A DNA stretch of 64,000 nucleotides from Bacteroidales bacterium (GCA_015061115.1 SUXE01000003.1:186001-250000); one strand, 5' to 3'. Shown: positions 16,864 through 25,965, counted from the first letter of the stretch. The notes: a model not told the origin generated them from the sequence alone. Numbers and translations are program-made.

Positions 16864-17106
16864 TTATAGTTGTGCTTTTAATTTCTGAATCTGTTGATGC
16901 AATTCGTATTTTCTACGAGTGTGCTTTTCTATATGGCATTTCCTTTCAAGTGATTCTTCTAAATCAGAAATCCAAGCCAGTGTCTCGACAGACTACCACC
17001 GCTTTATGCAACACTGTGAGGAATTTCCATATATTGTTTTGTCTATTTGCAGTTTGGACCATTTGCCAAAGTGTGTACATGATTGTTTGTCATGCACACA
17101 TTGCAT
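16864..17106 (-). pseudogene. Short frame split by TAG, upstream of the YhcG-like gene
   Basis: ATG at 17106 opens a 37-residue Cys-rich frame (MQCVHDKQSCTHFGKWSKLQ and on) ending at TAG 16993-16995. The same frame then stays open for 42 more residues, ending in a coiled-coil-like KYELHQQIQKLKAQL two bases before the nuclease ATG. A -7 box (17112-17119) sits directly before the ATG. It is either a disrupted leader gene or chance; no family recognised. Confidence 0.35.
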
Positions 17107-17111
17107 AAGTG

Positions 17112-17119
17112 CAAAGTTA
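17112..17119 (-). promoter_or_regulatory. -7 box for the YhcG-like transcription unit
   Basis: TAACTTTG on the minus strand fits TAnnTTTG and lies 5 bases before the ATG at 17106, which would make the message nearly leaderless. The stretch 17120-17400 is otherwise empty of recognisable features. Confidence 0.4.
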
Positions 17120-17424
17120 CACTAAAATAATCCAAATAGAGGGGCGTTTACACTTTTAATATGGAGAGGAAGGCTCTTTTGCCTCATTTTTGCATCAAAA
17201 CGTCACCTTGCTTTCCATTTTCGTATCTTTTTGAATAAAATTTGTGTCAAAGATTACTTGTATGGCGATACATAAACAGCTTCGCTATGGAGATGCTTGA
17301 GGATGGAAAAAAGTATCATCTTTCAGGACGAAAATGAATTTGTATGATGAATAATTCTACTTTGCACTTACTGCTTCTTCTCACTTTTTGGATGAATATT
17401 CCTAAAAGAGTCTTCTTTTATAGT

Positions 17425-17432
17425 TAACTTTG
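17425..17432 (+). promoter_or_regulatory. -7 box of the helicase gene
   Basis: TAACTTTG fits TAnnTTTG and ends 8 bases before the ATG at 17441, again implying a very short or absent leader. No TTG at standard spacing. Confidence 0.45.
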
Positions 17433-17440
17433 CCACTATT

Positions 17441-19300
17441 ATGGCAAACAATATAACATCTCTTTTGTCTTTGCAGCGTCATCGTGATTTGCTGAAGATG
17501 GAATATGAGTACGATAAGAAGAGTTTTGATGTACAGTCTTCTCATGTCTCTATTCCCAAAAAGATTTCTGCCGGAATCTGTCGTTATCCTGTGTCGTTGG
17601 GCAAGTCGTATTACAACTCGCTTAATCAGTTTGTTGTGGAGATCAACCATGCCCCATTGGAAGACGACGATCATTTTGAATATGGCAAGGCAGTCCAGTT
17701 TTTCAGCGTCTCATACAATGAAGAAATCCGTGTGGTGAAGACCAATGCTCAGGTCAGTTATGCTACACCTACAATGCTGGTGGTTGTTTTGTCGGGTAGG
17801 GATGCCCTGCCTGCTTTGGAGTCGGTCAACCGACTGGGTGTGCAACTGGGTTTTGACGAGAGCAGTTATAAGGCGATGTTTGATGCCATGGATAAGGTAA
17901 TGAGTGTGAAGGATGGCAGACTCTTCGACTTACGTGAAATCCTATTGGGTAGTGTGGAACCGAAATTCCTTGATTTTTCTCCGATACGTTTCCCTTGGCT
18001 CAACAGTCCTCAGGAATCAGCAATCAATAAGATCCTACGTGCCAAAGATGTCGCTATCGTCCATGGACCTCCTGGAACAGGTAAAACGACAACCCTTGTC
18101 GAGGCTATATATGAGACGTTGCGACGTGAATGTCAGGTGTTGGTGTGCGCACAGAGTAATATGGCTGTGGATTGGATCTCAGAACAATTGCAGGATCGTG
18201 GAATAAGTGTATTGCGTATTGGCAATCCGTCCCGCGTCGACGATAAAATGCTCTCCTCCACATATGAGCGTAGGTTTGAATCACATCCTATGTACGATAC
18301 TCTTTGGAGTATGCGAAAGACGGTGCGTGAGCTTTACCGCACAAATAAGGATAAGGCTCGTGCTGTAAAAGAAAAGGCGGAAGCATTGGAATATGAGATT
18401 CGTGAAAGCCTTTTTTCTGATTCACGTGTTGTGGCATGCACCTTGGTCGGAGCTGCCAACCCTATATTATATGGAAGGAATTTCCAATCTCTATTTATAG
18501 ATGAGGCTGCGCAAGCTTTGGAAGCTGCTTGTTGGATTCCAATCACTAAGTCGCATCGAGTGATTTTTGCGGGCGACCACAAACAGTTGCCTCCTACTAT
18601 CAAATGTTTTGAGGCAGAACGTGCTGGACTTTCCCACACTCTGATGGAAAAACTGGCTGAAACCAAGCCGATGGCGGTCTCACTTTTGAATGTGCAGTAC
18701 CGTATGCATGAAAGCATTATGAGGTTCTCTTCGGATTGGTTTTACGACGGGAAACTAAAGGCGGCGGATGAAGTCAAGTGTCGAGGCGTGCTGGATTTTG
18801 AGAACCCGTTGGAATGGATCAACACTGAAGAATTCTCGTTTAAGGAGGATTATTTGTCACAGTCGGCTGGACGAGTCAACCGTATGGAGGGAGAACTTAC
18901 AATTGCGTTGCTGAGTCAGTTTATAGAGAAGATCGGTCCCGATAGAGTGAAAGAAGAGCAGATTGATTTTGGAATCATCTCTCCATATAAAGAGCAGGTA
19001 TATTTCCTACGTCATCTTATTAAAGAGTCGAAATTCTTAAAGCCATTCAAGAAATTCATCACGGTCAACTCGGTGGACGGATTCCAAGGACAGGAGCGTG
19101 ATGTTGTGATTATCAGCCTCGTCAGATCCAATGAGACGGGAGAAATAGGTTTTTTGAAGGAGTTGCGTAGAATGAATGTGGCGATGACACGTGCCAGAAT
19201 GAAACTTATGATTATTGGAAATGTAGAGACATTGTCGCATCATGCGTTTTATAGAAAATTATGGGAATGGGTGAAGAAAACGAAGGAAGAATCCCTATAA
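17441..19300 (+). CDS. SF1 helicase, Upf1/SMUBP2-like AAA ATPase
   Basis: A 619-residue protein with every SF1B-type motif in order. These are Walker A GPPGTGKTTT (about 208-217), FIDEAAQALE (DEAA box, about 353), FAGDHKQLPPT, VQYRMHESIMRFS, FGIISPYKEQV, VDGFQGQERDVVIISLVRS and the final MNVAMTRARMKLMIIG. An N-terminal beta-rich domain precedes the motor. The family unwinds nucleic acid using ATP; the cellular role of bacterial members is poorly defined. No partner nuclease is nearby and the gene looks monocistronic. Confidence 0.93.
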   Translation: MANNITSLLSLQRHRDLLKMEYEYDKKSFDVQSSHVSIPKKISAGICRYPVSLGKSYYNSLNQFVVEINHAPLEDDDHFEYGKAVQFFSVSYNEEIRVVKTNAQVSYATPTMLVVVLSGRDALPALESVNRLGVQLGFDESSYKAMFDAMDKVMSVKDGRLFDLREILLGSVEPKFLDFSPIRFPWLNSPQESAINKILRAKDVAIVHGPPGTGKTTTLVEAIYETLRRECQVLVCAQSNMAVDWISEQLQDRGISVLRIGNPSRVDDKMLSSTYERRFESHPMYDTLWSMRKTVRELYRTNKDKARAVKEKAEALEYEIRESLFSDSRVVACTLVGAANPILYGRNFQSLFIDEAAQALEAACWIPITKSHRVIFAGDHKQLPPTIKCFEAERAGLSHTLMEKLAETKPMAVSLLNVQYRMHESIMRFSSDWFYDGKLKAADEVKCRGVLDFENPLEWINTEEFSFKEDYLSQSAGRVNRMEGELTIALLSQFIEKIGPDRVKEEQIDFGIISPYKEQVYFLRHLIKESKFLKPFKKFITVNSVDGFQGQERDVVIISLVRSNETGEIGFLKELRRMNVAMTRARMKLMIIGNVETLSHHAFYRKLWEWVKKTKEESL

Positions 19301-19309
19301 ACAGTGAGC

Positions 19310-19375
19310 TTTTTGAACGAACATTCAATTTTTTTTGAACGAACATTCGTATATCTTAAAAAAATGTTAATTTTG
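19310..19375 (+). promoter_or_regulatory. Twin operator-like repeat and promoter of the GH3-like gene
   Basis: GAACGAACATTC occurs twice (19315-19326 and 19337-19348), exactly 22 bases, two helical turns, apart. The second copy sits in the near-palindrome ACGAA-CA-TTCGT, the kind of site bound by TetR-family dimers (inference). A -7 box TAATTTTG at 19368-19375 follows. No regulator gene is adjacent. Confidence 0.55.
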
Positions 19376-19416
19376 CCACTTGTAGACAATTAATGAAATT
19401 AATTAAGGGGTAATAT

Positions 19417-21126
19417 ATGGCAAAATCATTTAACTCAGTACTTGCAAAGTTCCTTCTTAGTGTCGCTGGTTCGATAAACAAGAAGAAATTGGTTAAGGCT
19501 TCGATAGACTGTAAGAAGTCGCAGGCTGAAACACTTAGAGCAATTCTAGATTATGCAAAGGATTCTGTTTACGGAAAAGAGCATAATTTTGCGAAGATTT
19601 TGGAGGCTACATCTGATGACGCTTTGTTCGAGGCCTACCGTCAGAATGTGAAGCCAAATGATTATGAGGATTTCCGTCCATACGTGGAGAGACACAAGAA
19701 TGGAGAGGAAAATGTCCTATTCCCAGGTAAACCAAAAATGTATGCCACTACTTCTGGTACTACAAGTGAGCCAAAGTGGATTCCTATCACTAATGAATAC
19801 TATAGCAACATCTATTCAAAGATGACGAAGGTATGGCTATACTCTTTCATAGAGAACCGTCCAGAGGTATTCAATGGCAAAATCGTTTCTATCGTAGGTA
19901 AGGCTATCGAGGGTACAGCTCCAGATGGCACACTATATGGATCTGTGTCTGGTGTGACACAGAGAGACTGTCCAGGATTTGTGAAGAAGCTATACACTGC
20001 TCCTGCAGATGTCTTCACAATTGCTGACTACAAAGCTCGCTACTACTGCATTATGCGTTTCGGTATTGAGCAGGATGTCACTCTTATTGTGACTGCCAAT
20101 CCGTCAACAATCGTTGAGATGCAGAACAATGTGAATGAGTTCTTTGATGATTATGCTGATGATATCGAAAAGGGAACAATCAGCTCTAAGATCAATATCT
20201 CAGACGAGCTTCGTCAGAAGATGTTGGCAGAGAAGAATATCAAACCTAATCCAAAGCGTGCTGCAGAGCTACGTGCTTTGAAGGCTAAATATGGCACAGT
20301 GCTTCCTAAGCACTACTGGCCAAACCTTCAGATCCTTAACACTTGGAAGTGTGGTAACACTCGTATGTATCTTGACAAGTTTAAGAACTCTTTCCCTGAC
20401 TGCTGCTTGCACCAGGAGTTCAGCTACTTCTCATCAGAGTGTCGTGCCGGACTTGTAATGCCAGAGACAAAGGATACAAACGGAACAGTAGTGTTCCCTC
20501 ACATGCACTATTTTGAGTTCGTTGAGGAGCACGATATTGATAGCGAGAACCCTAAGTTCCTTCAGCTTCACGAACTTGAGTTCGGAAAGAAATATTGTCC
20601 ATACGTAACTACATGGGCAGGTCTTTACCGTTATACAATGAGCGACCTTCTAGAGGTGGATGGAAAGTTCAATTCAATCCCAACTATCCACATGGTTCAG
20701 AAGATCAACGGTATCGTCACAATGACAGGAGAGAAACTTCATGAGCGTCAGTTCATCTCTGCTGTAGAGGATGCTTCTAAGGCTACTGGCAAGAAACTTA
20801 AGTTCTATATCGGATTTGCTGATATAGAGATCTCTGCATATCATTTCTACTATGAGTTTGAGGATCAGAACACCACTCAGGCTGAGGCAGACGAGTTCAA
20901 CAAGTTGGTAGACGAGAATTTGAAGAAGGTCAACATCGAGTATGACGCGAAGAGAGCCTCTTTCCGTGTGAAGGATCCTATCGCACACATCCTTGTGGAG
21001 AACTCATTCGAGAAGTTCAAGGCTCGTTGCATCGACGAGGGTGCAAGAGACGGACAGTTCAAGCTTAACATCCTTCTTCAGGATGAGAACCGTCACGCCA
21101 AGTTCAAGGATCTTGTAAAGAAATAA
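19417..21126 (+). CDS. GH3-family acyl-adenylating enzyme
   Basis: A 569-residue protein related to plant GH3/JAR1 enzymes of the ANL adenylating superfamily. The ATP-binding motif is visible as TSGTTSEPKWIPIT (about residues 112-125). YFSSECRAGLVMPETKD and TWAGLYRYTMSDLLEVDG are the later adenylate-binding segments, and a C-terminal cap domain follows. Plant enzymes join amino acids to acyl hormones. Bacterial members are widespread in Bacteroidota, but their substrates are not established. No signal peptide. Codon use suggests high expression. Confidence 0.88.
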   Translation: MAKSFNSVLAKFLLSVAGSINKKKLVKASIDCKKSQAETLRAILDYAKDSVYGKEHNFAKILEATSDDALFEAYRQNVKPNDYEDFRPYVERHKNGEENVLFPGKPKMYATTSGTTSEPKWIPITNEYYSNIYSKMTKVWLYSFIENRPEVFNGKIVSIVGKAIEGTAPDGTLYGSVSGVTQRDCPGFVKKLYTAPADVFTIADYKARYYCIMRFGIEQDVTLIVTANPSTIVEMQNNVNEFFDDYADDIEKGTISSKINISDELRQKMLAEKNIKPNPKRAAELRALKAKYGTVLPKHYWPNLQILNTWKCGNTRMYLDKFKNSFPDCCLHQEFSYFSSECRAGLVMPETKDTNGTVVFPHMHYFEFVEEHDIDSENPKFLQLHELEFGKKYCPYVTTWAGLYRYTMSDLLEVDGKFNSIPTIHMVQKINGIVTMTGEKLHERQFISAVEDASKATGKKLKFYIGFADIEISAYHFYYEFEDQNTTQAEADEFNKLVDENLKKVNIEYDAKRASFRVKDPIAHILVENSFEKFKARCIDEGARDGQFKLNILLQDENRHAKFKDLVKK

Positions 21127-21146
21127 TAAATAATTAGAATATTTAG

Positions 21147-21175
21147 AAAGGACGCAAGCCACACTTGCGTTCTTT
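21147..21175 (+). terminator. Terminator after the GH3-like gene
   Basis: AAAGGACGCAAG pairs with CTTGCGTTCTTT (12 pairs, one wobble) around CCACA, leading into a T-rich stretch just before the next gene. Confidence 0.75.
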
Positions 21176-21190
21176 CTTCATGAAAACGCA

Positions 21191-21862
21191 ATGACTTTAG
21201 ACAATATCAAAGCTGTCATTTTTGATGTCGACGGTACTCTCTATACAGGCGGTATCGCTAAACATCTTATATTGGGTGATATCTGGCGATGCATGTGGGC
21301 ATTGAGGGAAAGGCAGACAAGAAAAGCGATGAAGAGTCGCGACTACATGACTGCTGAAATTTATTATAATACCTTCTTCTCAACATTATCGCAAAAGACA
21401 GGTAAGGAGGAGAGTGTGATGAGAGATTGGTATTTCTCACGTTATATGCCGTTGATGGTCAGACAGATCGGCAAGTATTGTAAGCCTCGTCCACAGATAA
21501 ATGAAGTGCTGGAGTCGTTGAAGAAAAAGGGTATACGTCTTCTGGTATATTCTGATTATACAATGTCGAAAGAGAAGATCGAGTCGTTAGGCATCGACAG
21601 CTCAGTGTTTGAGAAATTTTATTGCGCTGAGGAATTTGGAGCATTGAAACCGCAAACACGTCCGTTCGCTCAAATTTGCCAGGAAAACGGATTGGAATGC
21701 TCGACGACGTTGATGGTGGGCGACAAGGTTGATTCCGACGGAGGTGCGTTAGGTGCAGGACTTCAATTCACGTGTATAGACGGAAAGAATTGCAAGAATG
21801 TCGACCGCAGCAAATACGACATTGTAACTTGGGATGATTTCGTGAACATTTGTAAGAAATAG
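21191..21862 (+). CDS. HAD-superfamily hydrolase
   Basis: A 223-residue protein with the four HAD motifs: nucleophile and acid Asp in FDVDGTLY (residues 11-18), VYSDYT, Lys in GALKPQTRPF, and the acidic motif MVGDKVDSDGGAL. A helical cap domain lies between motifs I and II. It is most like small-molecule phosphatases of the phosphoglycolate phosphatase branch; the substrate is not known. It starts 15 bases after the GH3 terminator and has its own terminator. Confidence 0.87.
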   Translation: MTLDNIKAVIFDVDGTLYTGGIAKHLILGDIWRCMWALRERQTRKAMKSRDYMTAEIYYNTFFSTLSQKTGKEESVMRDWYFSRYMPLMVRQIGKYCKPRPQINEVLESLKKKGIRLLVYSDYTMSKEKIESLGIDSSVFEKFYCAEEFGALKPQTRPFAQICQENGLECSTTLMVGDKVDSDGGALGAGLQFTCIDGKNCKNVDRSKYDIVTWDDFVNICKK

Positions 21863-21876
21863 GTTGATTAGATGGG

Positions 21877-21905
21877 AAAGAGACGTGATTAATTCGCGTC
21901 TCTTT
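21877..21905 (+). terminator. Terminator after the HAD hydrolase
   Basis: AAAGAGACG pairs with CGTCTCTTT around an 11-base loop, followed by T. Confidence 0.75.
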
Positions 21906-21945
21906 TTTGATATATGCATTGATTATCAAATATTTTCTTGAAACT

Positions 21946-22635
21946 ATGAAAAAGTTAATTTTGTTTGTTTTTTTATGTTTTTCAGTTTGCGTGGCATGTG
22001 CAAATCCCGAATTGAAAGAGGAGTTGCCTCCTGTTGTCAAGGCAGAGTCTAAACTAGGTGCTTTGACTCTTGATAAGTATGGCAATTCCGTAGAACAAAT
22101 TAATGAGAGAACAGAACTTCTCAATTTGATAAGGAATGATACCGTAGATGTGGTAGAGGTGTCATGGGTTATGAAATCCAATGGCTCAACCAAACCAATG
22201 AAGCTTGTCTATGATAAGAGAGCAAGAACATTGAAGAAGATATGTACTAAAACCAATGAGGTTAGGGAATTCAAGAACGTAGGACGTTTGGGACTTTGTG
22301 ATTTCTTTCATTCGGGACGAAGATCTTTTGAGAAAGACGGACTGGAGGCATATTGCCAGAAGTATTTTTCTTTTGAGAGCGCTCCGTTAGCCCCAAAGCC
22401 TGAACAAGATTTGTCAACAGGTAATGTGAAGATAGTTTGTGACTATGTGAATGGCATCGCAAATGACACTTCAAACGTGAAATACTTGGAATGGTCTGCT
22501 GTTACTGCAGTAGCCAGTGAGTGGTATGTCCGTGCAAAGTTCACGTATATCAATGCTTCGGGTGTTGAAACGACTCGTAATCTTGGTTTTTTCATCCGTG
22601 ACGGCAAAGTGTTTCGAACAATTGGAATAAAGTGA
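21946..22635 (+). CDS. Secreted or lipid-anchored protein of unknown function
   Basis: A 229-residue product from the ATG at 21946, preferred because it begins a classical signal peptide (MKKLILFVFLCFSVCVACAN); an upstream in-frame ATG would prefix 13 unrelated residues. Cleavage may be at the AxA-like ACA site or at a lipobox Cys. The mature part contains two similar-sized segments and KYLEWSAVTAVASEWYVRAK, but no motif I recognise. Periplasmic or cell-envelope location is inferred. Confidence 0.7.
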   Translation: MKKLILFVFLCFSVCVACANPELKEELPPVVKAESKLGALTLDKYGNSVEQINERTELLNLIRNDTVDVVEVSWVMKSNGSTKPMKLVYDKRARTLKKICTKTNEVREFKNVGRLGLCDFFHSGRRSFEKDGLEAYCQKYFSFESAPLAPKPEQDLSTGNVKIVCDYVNGIANDTSNVKYLEWSAVTAVASEWYVRAKFTYINASGVETTRNLGFFIRDGKVFRTIGIK

Positions 22636-22979
22636 TGGTGTTGTGGAAAGTGACATGAAAAATCAAGTTCTGGATCAGTCGAAGACAAAGAATCCGTAAG
22701 TAAAGCATTGGATTCTGTAGATTTTTTAGCAGAACTAATCACTAATAAAAATAAGTTGCTAATAGATATTAAGAAAATTTTAAGTTTATGCAGATAATTT
22801 AGGTATAATGCGACTGTAATAAATCTTTAATTTTGAATGTGATTTATTTTGTCATGGTTTTTGATGTATAGTTCAAGTGTAGATGTATATAATTTGTTGA
22901 AATCTTATGTGGATGAGTTTCTTCATATGCATCAATATATAAATTTAAAAAATCAACCTTCCCAAAATAATTTCATTTA

Positions 22980-23210
22980 ATGAAACGAATTGGTCTTGTA
23001 ATTGCCATTGTGGTTCAGTTTTTCTTTTTGTTGGGTGAATCATATTCTTCTGGAAATGATTTGTATAAAACTCAAATAAAAAATAGTGTTATAATGCCGT
23101 CAGGTTTTTATCATTTTTCTAAATCATCAGAAGGATTGATAGATAGTTTGAAATTTAGAACTGATAGAACTAATGATAGTTATAAGGTTATTAAAGTGTG
23201 GTTCGAATAA
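22980..23210 (+). CDS. Small secreted protein, unknown
   Basis: A 76-residue product with an N-terminal signal peptide (MKRIGLVIAIVVQFFFLLGE) and a short polar mature part. No family recognised. It is AT-rich and possibly co-transcribed with the next gene 12 bases downstream. The 344 bases before it (22636-22979) are AT-rich and show no gene. Confidence 0.5.
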   Translation: MKRIGLVIAIVVQFFFLLGESYSSGNDLYKTQIKNSVIMPSGFYHFSKSSEGLIDSLKFRTDRTNDSYKVIKVWFE

Positions 23211-23222
23211 ATTTATAGAAAG

Positions 23223-23939
23223 ATGAAACTTAAATTTTTGATTATTTATTTGTCGTTATTCTTAATTGACATAGAATTGACTATGGCGACTGATTTGAAT
23301 TGTGTTCAAGGAATTTGGAAAATAAAATATGATGAAAATACTTGTGAATCAGAATATAGAGTGTATAAAGACCATACTCTTTTGACAATTTATGTTTATC
23401 CATCAGGAAAGAAATTATCATTTGATTATTCTACTTTTGGATTTTTCCTATTTCAAGAAAAAGATAAACCTACATTTGTCGAAACAAAGTCATTCTTGGA
23501 ATCTAATACTGGTTATATGTATGTAGACTATAAATATTCTGTAAAACAAGATTCATTGATTTTTTATGAAAAACTGGATGGCGATTTTTGGGGTAAGGTA
23601 GATTGTTTTGACTGTGGAACAGACTATTTGAATATTTCGTGCAGAATGTTTATGCAAAGGGCAAGTCTTCCCTCTTATATTGTTGATTATATGATCGCTT
23701 ATAGAAAAGATGATTTGAAATATTTTGGTGTTGAATATGAAGACCATGATGTTTGTTCTTTGTTACCAGATAAGTCTGTTTATGATTTGAATTTTAATCC
23801 AAATTTGGAGTTTGATGCAAGTGATATTTTGTTCTCGATTATTGGAAAAAATAGAAAATTCTATAAAATCAAGTATGAATCTTTGGATGGAAAAATATTT
23901 GTTGGCTATGCTAAGAAGGAGGATGTAAAATTAAAATAG
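23223..23939 (+). CDS. Secreted protein with possible SH3-like C-terminus
   Basis: A 238-residue product. It begins with a signal peptide (MKLKFLIIYLSLFLIDIELT), then a Tyr/Phe-rich domain (KQDSLIFYEKLDGDFWGK, six Cys in the mature part). The C-terminal segment KFYKIKYESLDGKIFVGYAK resembles the end of bacterial SH3 domains. A cell-envelope role is inferred; no specific function can be assigned. The strong AT bias matches the neighbouring candidate immunity genes. Confidence 0.62.
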   Translation: MKLKFLIIYLSLFLIDIELTMATDLNCVQGIWKIKYDENTCESEYRVYKDHTLLTIYVYPSGKKLSFDYSTFGFFLFQEKDKPTFVETKSFLESNTGYMYVDYKYSVKQDSLIFYEKLDGDFWGKVDCFDCGTDYLNISCRMFMQRASLPSYIVDYMIAYRKDDLKYFGVEYEDHDVCSLLPDKSVYDLNFNPNLEFDASDILFSIIGKNRKFYKIKYESLDGKIFVGYAKKEDVKLK

Positions 23940-24044
23940 AATCCCTTCCGTCAATTTCTAACCGATTGTCTTAATGTATTACATCAGACTTTGTTGGTTT
24001 GATGACAACCAGAAGTTATGCTTTCCAGAAGGGAATGGTTGATG

Positions 24045-24275
24045 ATGTCTTGTCCCCGAGGTGGACACATTGAAGACTTCAACCTTATCCGATTGTTGCA
24101 TGACTTGTTGTGCGACTGTCGGGAGAAAGACAGAAAGGGTTGATGGTAGTGGCAATTCCTTTTGGTTGACTGGATACATAAAAACCGACAGTGTTTTGCT
24201 CTGCAAAATACAATCGGTTTGTAGATAACCTGAGGTTATGTGTTCCCTTCGGGAACGGTTGATGGTTGATAGAGT
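24045..24275. repeat. 225-bp direct repeat, left copy
   Basis: Starts at TTGTCCCCGAGGTGGACACA and ends in GGGAACGGTTGATGGTTGA, including the palindrome GTTCCC-TTC-GGGAAC. A copy of roughly 88 percent identity by eye lies at 25738-25965. A degenerate piece of the same type (GTTATGCTTTCCAGAAGGGA) precedes it near 24014. Confidence 0.78.
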
Positions 24276-24281
24276 AAGGTA

Positions 24282-24636
24282 ATGTCAATTCGGATCCATA
24301 AGCTGGGATGGATGATATGTAGTCAGCCGACGCAGAAAAAGCATAGCCTGTATTTTGAAGTGCGTGGAAAAGCACTAATTTTACAGCCTCAAAAGTTTGG
24401 AAATGAACAAAGTGAGGACGACATACAAAAGATCATTGACCAAAGATGAATATAGGGTGAAGACGGTAATATCTTCGTCTAAATGTAGTCTGTGTGAAAA
24501 TCCTCTCGTCGCCCATGAGATAGGACATGGAGTGTACAACCTTCAGCATACCTTCGATTACGTCGGATTGGCGGAAAAGAAGGCACAGACCGACAACATA
24601 ATGGACTACATAAGGAAGAACGGCAATTTTACTTAG
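24282..24636 (+). pseudogene. Remnant of a metallopeptidase-type polymorphic toxin tip
   Basis: Frame one, 24282-24449, encodes 55 residues including KHSLYFEVRGKALILQPQKF. An overlapping frame to 24636 carries a zinc-peptidase motif AHEIGHGVYNLQHTF and TDNIMDYIRKNG. The HExxH and downstream DNxMDY arrangement recalls metallopeptidase domains at the ends of Bacteroidota polymorphic toxins (from memory of the family). The shift between frames and missing upstream part indicate decay. It is followed by two candidate immunity genes. Confidence 0.5.
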
Positions 24637-24684
24637 AAGAAATAAACAAGTTAAATTTTTAGAAATCACATTGTAGGTTGTAGA

Positions 24685-25137
24685 ATGATGAAAACATATG
24701 TAAAATATTCTATTATTGCATTAGCTGGTATGTCTGCTGGTATTCTCTTGGGTATGTATACTTCTTCAAAAGAAAGAGAAAAAGAAAATGTAATTATAGT
24801 GAAAAAAACAAGATCAAGTAGAGGGGAACAGGCACCCGTTGATTGTTTTCGCTCATTAATCTCTTTTATCTATTACCTTGCAAGAGAACATAAAACAACT
24901 CTTTCTGATTTCCAGAACTTTTTTACTAGTCATGGCAGGTTGCAACTTGACAAATGTGAAAAATCTGATTGTAAGTTGTTTTATCCGGAAATAGAACATA
25001 TAGAATTTGATGTTATATATAAAATCAAAAGTAAGGATTCATACTATCCATATTTTTTTGTTTTTAAGGATGGATTGTTTATTAAATTTCTTAATCCATC
25101 ATTTTCTGATAAGATATTTAGAGTGTATGAAGAATAA
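24685..25137 (+). CDS. Membrane-anchored candidate immunity protein A
   Basis: A 150-residue product with one N-terminal membrane anchor (YSIIALAGMSAGILLGMYTS) and a soluble domain. That domain contains HKTTLSDFQNFFTSHGRLQL and YYPYFFVFKDGLFIKFLNPS. The same motifs occur in the next gene, so the two are tandem paralogues. The position behind a metallopeptidase toxin remnant, small size and AT-richness suggest immunity, probably acting outside the inner membrane; this is inference. No family recognised. Confidence 0.65.
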   Translation: MMKTYVKYSIIALAGMSAGILLGMYTSSKEREKENVIIVKKTRSSRGEQAPVDCFRSLISFIYYLAREHKTTLSDFQNFFTSHGRLQLDKCEKSDCKLFYPEIEHIEFDVIYKIKSKDSYYPYFFVFKDGLFIKFLNPSFSDKIFRVYEE

Positions 25138-25190
25138 GATTCTTTATGTATGCGAATACGATATAGATTGTAAAATTAAAAACAGAATGA

Positions 25191-25694
25191 ATGATGAATT
25201 TGAGTTTTTTTAAGTATATTATTGTCTTTGCAGTTTCCATGACATTGGGCTTTTTTTTATACGATTTTTTTGACGAAAAACCTTCTGACATAGAATTGAT
25301 AGCAGAAGATGAGGTTATGGAGAGAGAACCAGAAAATTGTTTCAATTATTTAGTTTCTTTTATCGTTTATTTAGTGAAGGAACATAAAGCAACTCTTTCT
25401 GATTTCCAAACTTTTTTTGTCAGTCATGGCACATCACATTTTGAAAAACTGGAAAAATCTGATTGCGCGTGGATTTATCCTGAATTAAAAACTATAGATT
25501 GTGATGACGTATATAAAATCAAAGACGGAGTTTATGGTTATCCATATTTTTTTGTATTCAAGAAAGGCATTTTTATTAAATTTTTAAATCCATCATTCGA
25601 CGATAATCGATTTATTGATTATGATTATTATTTAAGTATAGATTCTTTAATTCCACCACCAGATGTATTGTATCATGAGTTGATTCCTCATTGA
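25191..25694 (+). CDS. Membrane-anchored candidate immunity protein B
   Basis: A 167-residue paralogue of the preceding product with an N-terminal anchor (YIIVFAVSMTLGFFLYDFFD). It has HKATLSDFQTFFVSHGTSHF and YPYFFVFKKGIFIKFLNPSF in the same order, plus a Tyr/Asp-rich C-terminal extension. Tandem duplication with divergence is typical of immunity genes kept after toxin exchange. Confidence 0.65.
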   Translation: MMNLSFFKYIIVFAVSMTLGFFLYDFFDEKPSDIELIAEDEVMEREPENCFNYLVSFIVYLVKEHKATLSDFQTFFVSHGTSHFEKLEKSDCAWIYPELKTIDCDDVYKIKDGVYGYPYFFVFKKGIFIKFLNPSFDDNRFIDYDYYLSIDSLIPPPDVLYHELIPH

Positions 25695-25737
25695 TTTTTT
25701 GATTCTGATGAGAAAACCGTAATAAATCAAGCATCGG

Positions 25738-25965
25738 AGGTTTTGTCCCCGAGGTGGACACATTGAATAATTCAACCTTATCCGGTTGTTGCATGACTTG
25801 TTGCGCGACTGTTGGGAGAAAGACAGAAAGGGTTGATGGTGGTGGCAAACCCTTGTGGTTGCCCAGATTCGTAAAAACCGACAGTGTTTTGCTCTGCAAA
25901 ATACAATCGGTTTGTAAGTAACCTGAGGTTATGTGTTCCCTTCGGGAACGGTTGATGGTTGACGG
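25738..25965. repeat. 225-bp direct repeat, right copy
   Basis: Direct copy of 24045-24275 in the same orientation. It brackets the toxin remnant and both candidate immunity genes. The in-frame content differs between copies, so a coding function is unlikely. The rest of 25695-26030 shows no gene. Confidence 0.78.

Noticed and set aside
16864..17106. Stop-codon recoding (UAG read-through) upstream of the YhcG-like gene
   Set aside because: No other gene in the window needs UAG read as sense, and many genes end properly with it; decay is simpler.
24045..24275. Insertion sequence or its terminal repeats at the 225-bp direct repeats
   Set aside because: No transposase frame, no terminal inverted repeats, and the bracketed block contains only the toxin remnant and small proteins.
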